NCBI GenBank assembly: GCA_015061955.1
Contig: SUVO01000004.1
Span: forward strand, 62,001 to 126,000
Length of the DNA stretch: 64,000 nucleotides
Direction of reading: 5' to 3'
Origin: Verrucomicrobiaceae bacterium
Lineage (GTDB): Bacteria; Verrucomicrobiota; Verrucomicrobiia; Opitutales; Intestinicryptomonadaceae
Shown: positions 8,419 through 16,637 of the stretch, piece after piece
Layout of the letters: each line of letters starts with the position of its first letter
How positions within the stretch are numbered: position 1 is the first letter of the stretch
Position numbers and translations under genes: made by a program
Notes under the pieces: model-generated
What the model was told of the DNA's origin: nothing
What the model saw: the letters and a program-made list of their open reading frames with translations, nothing else
Database searches by the model: none

Positions 8419-8438
8419 AATTCAAACTAATTTGAATT
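8419..8438. promoter_or_regulatory. Perfect inverted repeat in the efflux operon promoter region (candidate operator)
   Basis: The arms AATTCAAA (8419-8426) and TTTGAATT (8431-8438) flank a 4-bp centre, 32 bp before the adaptor start. A possible -35 (TTGTAA, 8415-8420) and an AT-rich -10 region (8442-8447) lie either side. This is where a TetR- or MarR-type repressor of an efflux operon would bind. No such regulator gene is in the window. Confidence 0.35.
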
Positions 8439-8469
8439 TTATATATTATTAATGTACAAAGGATTATTT

Positions 8470-9600
8470 ATGAATAAAAAAATGGCAAAATTTATATTTG
8501 CTTTAACTTTAATTTCGAGCTTGTTCGTTAGTGGTTGTTTTCAGAAAAACATACCACAAAAGAAAACAAGAGTAAACCGAGTAGAAGTAGCTGTTCCAGT
8601 TAAAAGAATGATTGAAATGTGGGACGAATACACAGCCAAATTAGAAGGTGAAAAATCAGTAGAAATTCGCTCGCGAGTAGCTGGATATCTTGAGAAAATC
8701 CACTTTAAAGATGGTGATTTTGTAAAAGCTGGCGATGTTTTGTTTGAAATTGATGCCCGTCCATTCCAAGCAGTTGTTGAAGCTAATAAAGCAGTAGTAA
8801 AAGAAGTTGAAGCAAAAATAGAACTCGCAAAAAACAATCTTAAACGTGCCGAAGAGCTTTATGTATCGAACGCAATTTCAAAGGAAGTTTTAGAAACGCG
8901 TAAGAGCGAACTTACATCGCAACAAGCATTGCTTATGAATGCAAACGCAAAACTTCGCGATGCCCTATTGAATTTAGAATTTACAAAAATAACATCGCCA
9001 ATAACTGGTTATGTAAGTCGTCGTCGAGTTGATGAAGGGAATTTGATTGATAACTCGTCAACACTTATGGCAACAGTGGTTTCGCGCGACATTATTTACG
9101 CGTACTTCAATGTAAGTGAACGCGATGTTATTCGCTACACAAAAAATGGTTTGTTTAATCAAATCGACACTGCAAATAGAAAAGGGCCTCCTGTAAATTT
9201 GACTTTGTTAGACGAAAAACAACCTTCGCATTTCGGTTCGTTAACATATGTTGACAATGCGTTGTCGTCATCAAGTATCGAGCTTCGTGCCGACATAAGC
9301 AACAAAGCTGGAAAACTTTTTCCAGGTATGTTTGCAAAAATTCAGATGCGTGCCGATGCACCTCGCGAATGTTTGTTGATACCAGAATTGGCAGTTGGTA
9401 CCGACTTAGTTGAACGTTATGTTTTAGTTATAAACGAAAAAAATATTGTTGAACGTAAACCTGTAGAAGTTGGCGAATTAGTAGATAATATGCGAATTAT
9501 CGAAAGTGGATTATTAGCAACCGACAAAGTTATTATACATGGTCTTAGAACTGCTACTGTTGGCAAAACAGTACAGCCTCAAACAATAGAATTAAAATAA
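8470..9600 (+). CDS. RND efflux periplasmic adaptor (membrane fusion) lipoprotein
   Basis: 376 residues. The start at 8470 is preferred to the ATG at 8452 because AAAGGA lies just upstream and the result is a clean lipoprotein signal with lipobox FVSGC (Cys23). Typical adaptor order follows: a beta-barrel and lipoyl half (IRSRVAGYLEKIHFKDGDFV, VLFEIDARPFQA), a helical hairpin (about 90-150, with AKNNLKRAEELY), the second lipoyl half (TSPITGYVSRR) and the membrane-proximal domain (GLFPGMFAKI-like KLFPGMFAKIQMRAD). It would link the inner-membrane pump encoded next, one base downstream, to an outer-membrane channel. The closest functional models are AcrA, MexA and MexE; the substrates are unknown. 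Confidence 0.93.
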   Translation: MNKKMAKFIFALTLISSLFVSGCFQKNIPQKKTRVNRVEVAVPVKRMIEMWDEYTAKLEGEKSVEIRSRVAGYLEKIHFKDGDFVKAGDVLFEIDARPFQAVVEANKAVVKEVEAKIELAKNNLKRAEELYVSNAISKEVLETRKSELTSQQALLMNANAKLRDALLNLEFTKITSPITGYVSRRRVDEGNLIDNSSTLMATVVSRDIIYAYFNVSERDVIRYTKNGLFNQIDTANRKGPPVNLTLLDEKQPSHFGSLTYVDNALSSSSIELRADISNKAGKLFPGMFAKIQMRADAPRECLLIPELAVGTDLVERYVLVINEKNIVERKPVEVGELVDNMRIIESGLLATDKVIIHGLRTATVGKTVQPQTIELK

Positions 9601-9601
9601 G

Positions 9602-12600
9602 ATGAAATTTTCGCACTTTTTTATACATCGCCCAATTTTCGCAATGGTTATATCCATTGTGATTATGCTTACAGGGATAGTATCGTTCCGTAATTTGTCG
9701 GTTACGCAATATCCTAACATTGTGCCACCTTGTGTGTCGGTATATGGCTCGTACACGGGAGCATCTCCACAAGTTATAATCGATACATGTATTGCACCAC
9801 TCGAACAACAAATCAATGGTATCGAAAATATGATTTATATGTTCAGTTCGGCAACTGCTGACGGTTCGTGGTCAATAAGCATATATTTTGAAAACGGAAC
9901 AGATGTCGATATTGCTCAAGTTATGGTTCAAAATCGTGTAAACCAAGCAAACCGACGCTTACCACAAGAAGTTAGAGATTCTGGTGTAACTGTAAAGAAA
10001 AGATCTACCGACTTCATCATTTCCCTAAATTTGATTTCACCCGATGGATCTAGAGATAAGGTTTTCCTTTCAAACTACGCAATCACACAAATGCAAGACC
10101 GTCTTTCACGTGTCTATGGGGTGAGCGAGTTCACCATCAGAGGTGCAAGAGAATACAGTATGCGAATTTGGCTAGATCCTGCTCGTTTGGAAGCTGTTGA
10201 TTTGTCTCCAAATGAAGTTGTTGCAGCTATTAAAGAACAAAATAAACAAGTTGCTGCAGGTCGTTTGAATGCGCCACCACAAAGAACAGGAGCTGCATAT
10301 GAATTGCTTATCAATGCTCGTGGACGTCTGCAAACAGCTCAAGAATTTGAAAATATCATAATTAAATTTATGCCCGATGGTCGCTTTATCAAATTGAAAG
10401 ATATTGCAAAAGTAGAATTGGGCTCGAATACATACGATACAGAATCGAGAATGAATGGTATGCCTTCGGTGGCTATGGCTGCTTATCAGTTGCCAGGCAC
10501 AAACGCTATTGAATCGGCAAAAGCTATTAGAGCTACTATCGATGAAATGAAAAAATCGTTCCCACCTGGAATGGACTGCGTTGTTGGGTACGATATCACT
10601 GAATACACAGTTGAATCAATCAATGCTGTTTATCAAACAATTATCGAAGCTGTCATATTGGTGATTGTAGTTATTTTGCTGTTTATGCAAAATTTACGAG
10701 CAGCAATTATTCCACTTTTTGCAATTCCAGTATCTTTGATTGGTACATTTTCAGTTATGTACATGTTCGGCTTTACTGTAAATAACTTGACTTTGTTTGG
10801 ATTGGTGTTGGCTATCGGTATTGTTGTTGACGACGCTATTGTTGTTGTTGAAAACGTAGAACGCAATATGAAAAAAGGTCTTAACGTTGTAAAAGCTACA
10901 GAACAATCTATGACAGAAATTCAAGGCGCGTTAATTGCTATTGTATTAGTGTTGAGTTCGGCGTTTATTCCAACAGCATTCTTGACAGGTATTTCAGGAC
11001 AATTCTATCGTCAGTTTGCAATAACAATTGCTGCCTCGACAATTATTTCTGGTTTAGTTTCGTTGACATTATCGCCAGCATTGTGTGCCTTGTTGCTAAA
11101 AGATCATAAAGAACACGAAAGCAAAAGCTTATTCGGATGGATTTACTACTATACATTGGGGCTAATTTTCCGTTGGTTTAATATCGGGTTTGAATGGACA
11201 TCGACAATCTATGGTAAATTTGTTAAGAGAATATTGCGTTTTGCAGTTCTTATACTATTGATGTATGGTGGATTGCTCTATTGTACATACGAAATATTTA
11301 AATTTACCCCAACTGGCTTCATACCACGTCAAGACCGAGGTATTGTAAGTGCAAGTGTCAAGATGCCAGAAAGTGCTTCGTTTGAACGTACCGACAACGT
11401 TATGGCAAAAGTCGACGAACTATTGAGAAATGTTCCAGGAGTACGTCAATCAGTAAGTAACACGAATGCTGCACGAACAGGCTCTGTAACATTGCGTTTG
11501 GAAGATCGCAAAAAGAGAGATAAAGAAGGCTTAATTCTCTCCAAAATAATGAACAATGTAAGAAAAATTCTTACAGAAAACGTAGTCGAGGCAGAAATAA
11601 ATGTTTATACCCCTGCTTCTGTTCCCGGTATTGGTTCTGGGTCAGATTTCTATTTCTATACTCAAGACAAACTTGGTAGAGGTGCCGAGTTTACTGAAAA
11701 AACAATCAGAATGTTCTGCGATGAAATCAATAAATTGCCAATCGTAACCGACGCCTTTGCTGGATATCGTGCAAAAAATCCTCAGTTGTTTATCGATATA
11801 GACAGAGAGAGAGCCCAAAAGTTGAATGTGCCAATTACGTCTATTTTTGAGACATTGCAATATAACTTGGGTTCCGTTTACGTAAACGACTTCAATCTTC
11901 TAGGGCGTGTGTATCGTGTATACGCTCAGGCTGGTAGCAAAGACAGAACTCAAGTAAACGACATCTATAAATTGCGTGTATTAGATACTAATGGCAAAAA
12001 TGTTCCGTTGGGTTCGTTTATTACCGTAAAACGTATAACAGGACCAGAAAATATATACAGATACAACCTCTACACTACTGCTGGATGTCAAGGCGACTTT
12101 GTAGATGGTGTAAGTACTGGACAAGGCATTAAAGCTATTGAAGAACTCGCAGAAAAAGTTCTTCCAGAAGGTATGAGTATTGAATGGACCGACCTTGCAT
12201 ACTTTGAAAAGAAAGCTGGCAATACTGCAATTATAATCTTTGGTTTGTGCGTGTTGTTTGTGTTCTTGATTTTAGCAGCATTGTACGAAAGCTGGGTACT
12301 GCCAATGTCGATTATATTGATTGTGCCATTGGTATTGTTGTTCGCTATGATTGGTATAAATTATCGACAAATGGCAAACGACCTCATGACACAAATTGGT
12401 TTTATTGTTCTGATCGGTTTGGCATGTAAGAATGCAATCTTGATTGTAGAATTCTGCAAACAACGCGAAGATGCTGGCGACGACATATACACAGCAGTTG
12501 AAACAGCATCGCGTCAGCGTTTGCGACCAATTGTTATGACCTCTATGGCATTTATTTTCGGGGTTATACCTATGGCGTATGCAGGTGGTCCAGGTTGCGA

Positions 12601-12739
12601 GTTGCGTCAACCATTAGGTACATGCGTAGTTTATGGCATGTTGGGTGTTACAATATTAGGTTGCGTTTTAACACCAGTATTCTACTATTCAATCCGTAGA
12701 ATATTTGGTAAACCAAAGCTTAAAAACGACAACGCCTAA
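9602..12739 (+). CDS. RND multidrug efflux transporter, inner-membrane pump (AcrB/MexB/MexF-like, HAE1)
   Basis: 1045 residues, full length for the HAE1 family. Visible are the FFIHRPIFAMVISI first membrane helix, two large periplasmic loops, two six-helix halves, the proton-relay pair Asp410-Asp411 in GIVVDDAIVVVEN, and Lys943 in LIGLACKNAILIVEF. AcrB-type enzymes exchange protons for drugs, dyes or detergents taken from the periplasm or outer leaflet. It begins one base after the adaptor gene, forming a two-gene operon that ends at a strong hairpin. No TolC-family outer-membrane gene accompanies it, so an unlinked channel must be used. Substrates cannot be predicted from this sequence. Confidence 0.97.
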   Translation: MKFSHFFIHRPIFAMVISIVIMLTGIVSFRNLSVTQYPNIVPPCVSVYGSYTGASPQVIIDTCIAPLEQQINGIENMIYMFSSATADGSWSISIYFENGTDVDIAQVMVQNRVNQANRRLPQEVRDSGVTVKKRSTDFIISLNLISPDGSRDKVFLSNYAITQMQDRLSRVYGVSEFTIRGAREYSMRIWLDPARLEAVDLSPNEVVAAIKEQNKQVAAGRLNAPPQRTGAAYELLINARGRLQTAQEFENIIIKFMPDGRFIKLKDIAKVELGSNTYDTESRMNGMPSVAMAAYQLPGTNAIESAKAIRATIDEMKKSFPPGMDCVVGYDITEYTVESINAVYQTIIEAVILVIVVILLFMQNLRAAIIPLFAIPVSLIGTFSVMYMFGFTVNNLTLFGLVLAIGIVVDDAIVVVENVERNMKKGLNVVKATEQSMTEIQGALIAIVLVLSSAFIPTAFLTGISGQFYRQFAITIAASTIISGLVSLTLSPALCALLLKDHKEHESKSLFGWIYYYTLGLIFRWFNIGFEWTSTIYGKFVKRILRFAVLILLMYGGLLYCTYEIFKFTPTGFIPRQDRGIVSASVKMPESASFERTDNVMAKVDELLRNVPGVRQSVSNTNAARTGSVTLRLEDRKKRDKEGLILSKIMNNVRKILTENVVEAEINVYTPASVPGIGSGSDFYFYTQDKLGRGAEFTEKTIRMFCDEINKLPIVTDAFAGYRAKNPQLFIDIDRERAQKLNVPITSIFETLQYNLGSVYVNDFNLLGRVYRVYAQAGSKDRTQVNDIYKLRVLDTNGKNVPLGSFITVKRITGPENIYRYNLYTTAGCQGDFVDGVSTGQGIKAIEELAEKVLPEGMSIEWTDLAYFEKKAGNTAIIIFGLCVLFVFLILAALYESWVLPMSIILIVPLVLLFAMIGINYRQMANDLMTQIGFIVLIGLACKNAILIVEFCKQREDAGDDIYTAVETASRQRLRPIVMTSMAFIFGVIPMAYAGGPGCELRQPLGTCVVYGMLGVTILGCVLTPVFYYSIRRIFGKPKLKNDNA

Positions 12740-12753
12740 AATTTGATAAGCTC

Positions 12754-12789
12754 AAAAAAATAAGACATCAAACGATGTCTTATTTTTTT
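12754..12789. terminator. Bidirectional terminator between efflux pump and cstA-like gene
   Basis: AAAAAAATAAGACATC-AAAC-GATGTCTTATTTTTTT is an almost perfect hairpin with T runs in both directions. It ends both convergent transcripts. Confidence 0.9.
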
Positions 12790-12806
12790 AGTTTTTGAAA
12801 ACTCTA

Positions 12807-14282
12807 TTAGTTTTTATTCCAATCTTTGCATTTTAGCGAAGCCATTTTCTCGCCTCTTGCTTTAACTATAAGAACAATTAGTAATGTTAAAGCACCTGCA
12901 ATCCAATACGAAGTATCTAAATCGAGTCCGAAACCAACAGGACCACCATGTTGTGGAGATATCCACAATATATAGCAAAGAACAATAAAGCACATAAACG
13001 CACCAGGTATAATTGCTATATACCCATTTTTTTGTTGTGAAAACAACCACACAGATCCCGCAAATAATGTTGAAACAGCTAATACTTGATTGCCCCAAGC
13101 AAAATAATTCCATAAATTATTAAAGCTTTCAGCATCGGTCTTTGCCCATGTCAACAACAACGATACTATCACGATAAATGGCAAGCAAACAAGCAAGCGT
13201 TTTGAGAATGTCTTTTGATTGATAGAAAACATTTCTGCAAAGCTCAAACGTACACTGCGCATTGCAGTATCGCCCGACGTTACAGCCAAAATTATAACTG
13301 CAACTACTGTAATTAGGCCAACATAACTACCCAAGAAATAATTTGTAATTTGCAAGAGAACATTTGTTGGATTTTCTCCGAAAGAATCTGGAAATTCGTT
13401 ATAGATAACCATTGCAGCACCTGCCCAAACCATTGCTATAAAACCTTCCAAAACCATCATTCCATAAAACGAACTGCGCGCCTGACGTTCCGATGCTATT
13501 GTGCGAGCAATAATTGGCGACTGTGTAGCATGAAAACCTGAAATAATACCACAAGCTATTGTAACAAACAAAAGAGGTATTATTGGATGACCATTTTCAG
13601 CGTCCCATTGAACATTCAAAAAATCAGCTGTTGGTGTAAGCATATTAACATCGTCAAACATCATATATATCATAGATGCAAATATAGCTAAAGTTCCCAC
13701 CAAGAGCATTCCACCAAATAATGGATAACATTTACCGATAATTTTGTCGATTGGGAATAATGTTGCTATTACATAATAAACAAAAATAGCAACAACTGCA
13801 TACCAAAAAATTTCGTATGAAGGCAACATTTTATCTACTAACTTGGCTGGTACATCGATAAACACAGCAACCACCAACAAAAGTAAACCGATTGTAAATA
13901 CCGAGAAAAATTTAGAATAAAGTTTACCTAAATTATTTTTAACTATTGTTGGCAAATTTACTCCATTACCACGAATAGACATCATACCCGCTAAAAAGTC
14001 ATGCGTTGCACCAGCAATAATATTGCCTAATGGTATAATAAGAAATACCCATTCGCCGAATTTTATACCTATTATAACTCCAATAACAGGACCGACTCCT
14101 GCTATATTCAAAAGTTGAATAAGCATATTCTTCCAGTGTGGCAAAATCAGATAATCAACTCCATCACGTTTGGTTATTGCTGGAGTTGGTCTATTATCAG
14201 GACCAACAATTTTTTCTACGAACTTGCCGTATGTATAGTATCCAACAACAAGCATTATTAAACCTATAAAAAATAATATCAT
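12807..14282 (-). CDS. cstA: CstA-family (carbon starvation protein A) membrane transporter
   Basis: 491 residues with a dozen or more hydrophobic segments. Diagnostic CstA pieces are YGKFVEKIVGPDNRPTPA near the N-terminus, HWKNMLIQLLNIAGVGPVIG, GATHDFLAGMMSIRG, GFHATQSPIIARTI (about 250) and SGDTAMRSVRLSFAE (about 340). Family members import peptides or pyruvate in other bacteria. This is the short version, without the long C-terminal part of E. coli CstA. A strong ribosome-binding site (AAGGAG at 14290-14295) precedes the ATG. It is divergent from the fluoride channel genes and appears monocistronic. The substrate here is inferred from the family only. Confidence 0.92.
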   Translation of the reverse strand: MILFFIGLIMLVVGYYTYGKFVEKIVGPDNRPTPAITKRDGVDYLILPHWKNMLIQLLNIAGVGPVIGVIIGIKFGEWVFLIIPLGNIIAGATHDFLAGMMSIRGNGVNLPTIVKNNLGKLYSKFFSVFTIGLLLLVVAVFIDVPAKLVDKMLPSYEIFWYAVVAIFVYYVIATLFPIDKIIGKCYPLFGGMLLVGTLAIFASMIYMMFDDVNMLTPTADFLNVQWDAENGHPIIPLLFVTIACGIISGFHATQSPIIARTIASERQARSSFYGMMVLEGFIAMVWAGAAMVIYNEFPDSFGENPTNVLLQITNYFLGSYVGLITVVAVIILAVTSGDTAMRSVRLSFAEMFSINQKTFSKRLLVCLPFIVIVSLLLTWAKTDAESFNNLWNYFAWGNQVLAVSTLFAGSVWLFSQQKNGYIAIIPGAFMCFIVLCYILWISPQHGGPVGFGLDLDTSYWIAGALTLLIVLIVKARGEKMASLKCKDWNKN

Positions 14283-14391
14283 TATTTATCTCCTTCTTGC
14301 AGTGTATGTAAAAGTATAATTAAAAAAAAGTCAAAAATTTTTATTGAATAGTTATAACAAAAGTAAAAGTATTTCGATTTACACATATAAT

Positions 14392-14826
14392 ATGGTTTCC
14401 GTTGCAAAAATAGTTTTAAGCAAAAGAATATCGGGCATTGCAATAGCACTTGGAGGTGCTTTTGGTGCATTGCTTCGCTACATTATATGTTCAATTATAA
14501 GCAACAATATTTTAGCGATTTTTATATGTAATATAATAGGTTCGTTTGTAATATCATTGGCAATAGAGTATCGCAGAAACGTAAATCGGAAAATAGGCGA
14601 TATGATTTCAGTTGGCTTCTGTGGCGGTGTAAGTGTCTTCGCAAGTTTTTCGCACGACTCGGTGAAGGCTCTCAACGAAGGCAATTTCAGCCTATTTTTT
14701 GGAAATCTATTTGCAAATTTTGCAATATGTGTATTAGTGGCATTTTTAGCAAAGATAATTGTTGAAAATTTGCATAATTACAGAAACAAACTACGCAAAG
14801 CACGTCGATGGAGAAATAAGTCATGA
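14392..14826 (+). CDS. crcB: Fluc/CrcB fluoride channel subunit 1
   Basis: 144 residues with four membrane helices. Motifs are GGAFGALLRY (first helix), NIIGSFVIS (second helix, with the conserved pore Asn), GFCGGVSVFASF (break and Phe box in the third helix, both Phe present) and a fourth helix ending in a basic tail. Fluc channels let fluoride leak out of the cytoplasm, which protects enolase and pyrophosphatase. The ATG at 14392 is chosen; a TTG at 14344 is also in frame, but neither has a clear ribosome-binding site. The stop overlaps the start of the second subunit by four bases, so the pair is translationally coupled and probably forms a heterodimer. Confidence 0.88.
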   Translation: MVSVAKIVLSKRISGIAIALGGAFGALLRYIICSIISNNILAIFICNIIGSFVISLAIEYRRNVNRKIGDMISVGFCGGVSVFASFSHDSVKALNEGNFSLFFGNLFANFAICVLVAFLAKIIVENLHNYRNKLRKARRWRNKS

Positions 14827-15188
14827 TGTTATTCGATATATTTTGCGTGTGTATAGGTGGTGCTTTCGGAGCCGTTGCAAGATGGCAAATTGCAAAACGC
14901 TTAGATTGTACACAATCGGGATTTCCACTTGGTACATTTGTAGCTAACATGATTGCTTCGTTTATGCTTGGTATAATTATTTTATTATCGCAAAAATTCA
15001 ACCTACCTAAATATATCGATTTATTTTTAGAAGTTGGTTTTTGTGCAACACTATCGACTTTCTCTTCATTAGCATGGCAAATAGCCGACATGCTTCAGCA
15101 CAAGAAATTTGCACTATCGTTATTCTACGCATCTACAACCATGCTCTGTGGTATGATTTTATTTGAAATAGCATATCACCTTGCATAA
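14823..15188 (+). CDS. crcB: Fluc/CrcB fluoride channel subunit 2
   Basis: 121 residues with four membrane helices. Motifs are GGAFGAVARW, FPLGTFVANMIASF and GFCATLSTFSSL. Compared with the usual GFCGG(L/V)(S/T)TFSTF, the Gly-Gly pair is Ala-Thr and the second Phe of the Phe box is Leu. In Fluc family knowledge these positions form the central sodium site and fluoride pathway. One of the two pores of a heterodimer may therefore be impaired, as is known for fused eukaryotic FEX channels; this is an inference. It overlaps subunit 1 by four bases. No fluoride riboswitch was seen in the leader. Confidence 0.88.
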   Translation: MMLFDIFCVCIGGAFGAVARWQIAKRLDCTQSGFPLGTFVANMIASFMLGIIILLSQKFNLPKYIDLFLEVGFCATLSTFSSLAWQIADMLQHKKFALSLFYASTTMLCGMILFEIAYHLA

Positions 15189-15217
15189 AAAAAGTTGCCT
15201 ACAATCGAGACAACTTT
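15187..15217 (-). terminator. Terminator of the CE15 esterase gene
   Basis: On the minus strand AAAGTTG and CAACTTT pair around a 13-base loop and are followed by T residues. It sits between the convergent fluoride channel and esterase genes; on the plus strand the hairpin lacks a T run. Confidence 0.6.
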
Positions 15218-15230
15218 CATGGTATTTCAA

Positions 15231-16577
15231 CTATTTGCGTTTAAAAATTTTATCGGCGTAATCCATAAAGTTAAGCCAATCGTATTCTACGATATCGTGT
15301 TTACCTATTCGCAAGTGATGTGCTATATCGCCTAAGAATTGTTTTTGAATATAAAGTTTATCGGCTTGCGATGGAACATTTTTTGCTCCGTACAAGGCGT
15401 AAATTTTACCAGCATCTTTAAACGATTGATACTCTCCAAGTGGATCAGCCCAAAGGTCAGCAGTTGCACTGGCTACATACAAACCGCGAGGTGCTACGCA
15501 CGCAAGAAAATGCGATTGATCGAACGGAATTTTTTCGACTTCGTATCCACCAAAGTTTTTGAGCTCATCAACAAACCAATAATTCAAGCCTTTACTTTTA
15601 GCCATGTGAGAAATACTTTCTCCAAAGTTTCGACGATTTGTTGCTGCACCTAAGCACCCAGAATCGTTTGAGATTGTAATTGCAAAACGAGTATCGAAAA
15701 CTCCCGTATAGATTGCAGTTTTCCCCAAGCGTGAATGTCCTATTACAATTGCCTTTTGCGCATCTATTTCTGGTAAGGTTTCAAGTAAGTCTAACACACG
15801 AGAATTTCCCCAAGCCCAAGCTGGAATAGCTGTTGCCTTTGCTCGAGGTGGATAAATTTGATAGACGCTATCCTTTGCCCCTTTAAAATGGTCGGGAAAA
15901 ACTTCGCAATAACAGAAAGTAGCAAACGCATAGCCACGCGAAAGAATTTTATCGATTGGATGCCTCCACGATGCCTTGCCTCGCTGTTGCTCCGATGGGC
16001 TATTATCTTCAATACCAACACGTTTATTTATGCGTAAGTATGTATTGGGTAAAATAATTTTTTTATCAAACCAAACAGTATGGTTTCCCGTAAAATTCGG
16101 CGACACAAACACTGGCAGATTTTTTACATTTTTAGGAATGTAGACAAGCACATTAAACTCATAAACCTTTTCATTATTTGTAGCTACTATTTTGAATTGC
16201 TTGCGTATTGCATTTAAATCTTTTACCTCGCCCGACTCCAACAACTTAAACTCTAATTTTTGAGGGCGAGCCAATGGTTTGCCATATACCGAATTTGCAA
16301 AAAACTCTTTTACTTGTTTTTTTTCATGTTCCCATTGCAACGGAGTTTCGATAGCTTCGCCCGATGACGTTTTTAAAATATCTAAACGTTTGTAGATATT
16401 AGCTTTAGCTTCATCAAGATTTGAATATTTCTTTACCCAATCGGAAGCTTCTTCAACCGACGAATCATACACTTTGTATGTAAGTCTTTTGTCACACTGA
16501 CTTTCCACATCAGATTTTTGACAATTACACCCACTCACTACAAAGGCTATCACAATATATATAAGTAAGTTTTTCAT
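15231..16577 (-). CDS. CE15-like glucuronoyl esterase lipoprotein (alpha/beta hydrolase)
   Basis: 448 residues with a lipoprotein signal (VVSGC, Cys17). The catalytic region has GHSRLGKTAIYTG with nucleophile Ser282, followed by FAITISNDSGCLGAATNRR. This is the bacterial CE15 pattern, where the Arg after the nucleophile takes part in the oxyanion hole. A candidate catalytic His lies in the C-terminal LRIGKHDIVEYDW segment. CE15 enzymes cleave esters between glucuronic acid side chains of xylan and lignin alcohols. As a lipoprotein it would act in the periplasm or on the cell surface. It is separated from purD by a terminator and so probably has its own promoter. A related carbohydrate esterase specificity is possible. 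Confidence 0.85.
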   Translation of the reverse strand: MKNLLIYIVIAFVVSGCNCQKSDVESQCDKRLTYKVYDSSVEEASDWVKKYSNLDEAKANIYKRLDILKTSSGEAIETPLQWEHEKKQVKEFFANSVYGKPLARPQKLEFKLLESGEVKDLNAIRKQFKIVATNNEKVYEFNVLVYIPKNVKNLPVFVSPNFTGNHTVWFDKKIILPNTYLRINKRVGIEDNSPSEQQRGKASWRHPIDKILSRGYAFATFCYCEVFPDHFKGAKDSVYQIYPPRAKATAIPAWAWGNSRVLDLLETLPEIDAQKAIVIGHSRLGKTAIYTGVFDTRFAITISNDSGCLGAATNRRNFGESISHMAKSKGLNYWFVDELKNFGGYEVEKIPFDQSHFLACVAPRGLYVASATADLWADPLGEYQSFKDAGKIYALYGAKNVPSQADKLYIQKQFLGDIAHHLRIGKHDIVEYDWLNFMDYADKIFKRK

Positions 16578-16593
16578 ATGCGTTTTATTATTA

Positions 16594-16629
16594 GAAAAAA
16601 ATAGCCCAACAATAATTATCGAGCTATTT
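16594..16629 (-). terminator. Terminator of the lptF/G-purD operon
   Basis: On the minus strand AAATAGC and GCTATTT pair around a 17-base loop followed by a run of T (opposite A at 16594-16601). It lies between the purD stop and the esterase start. Confidence 0.65.
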
Positions 16630-16637
16630 CAAAGAAT

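Noticed and set aside
14283-14391. Fluoride riboswitch upstream of the Fluc genes
   Set aside because: The conserved GG-GAUGG and pseudoknot sequences of the crcB riboswitch are not present in this short leader.
14282-14470. 62-codon minus-strand frame overlapping the crcB start region
   Set aside because: It crosses the divergent promoter region and runs antisense to the first channel helix; it has no homology.
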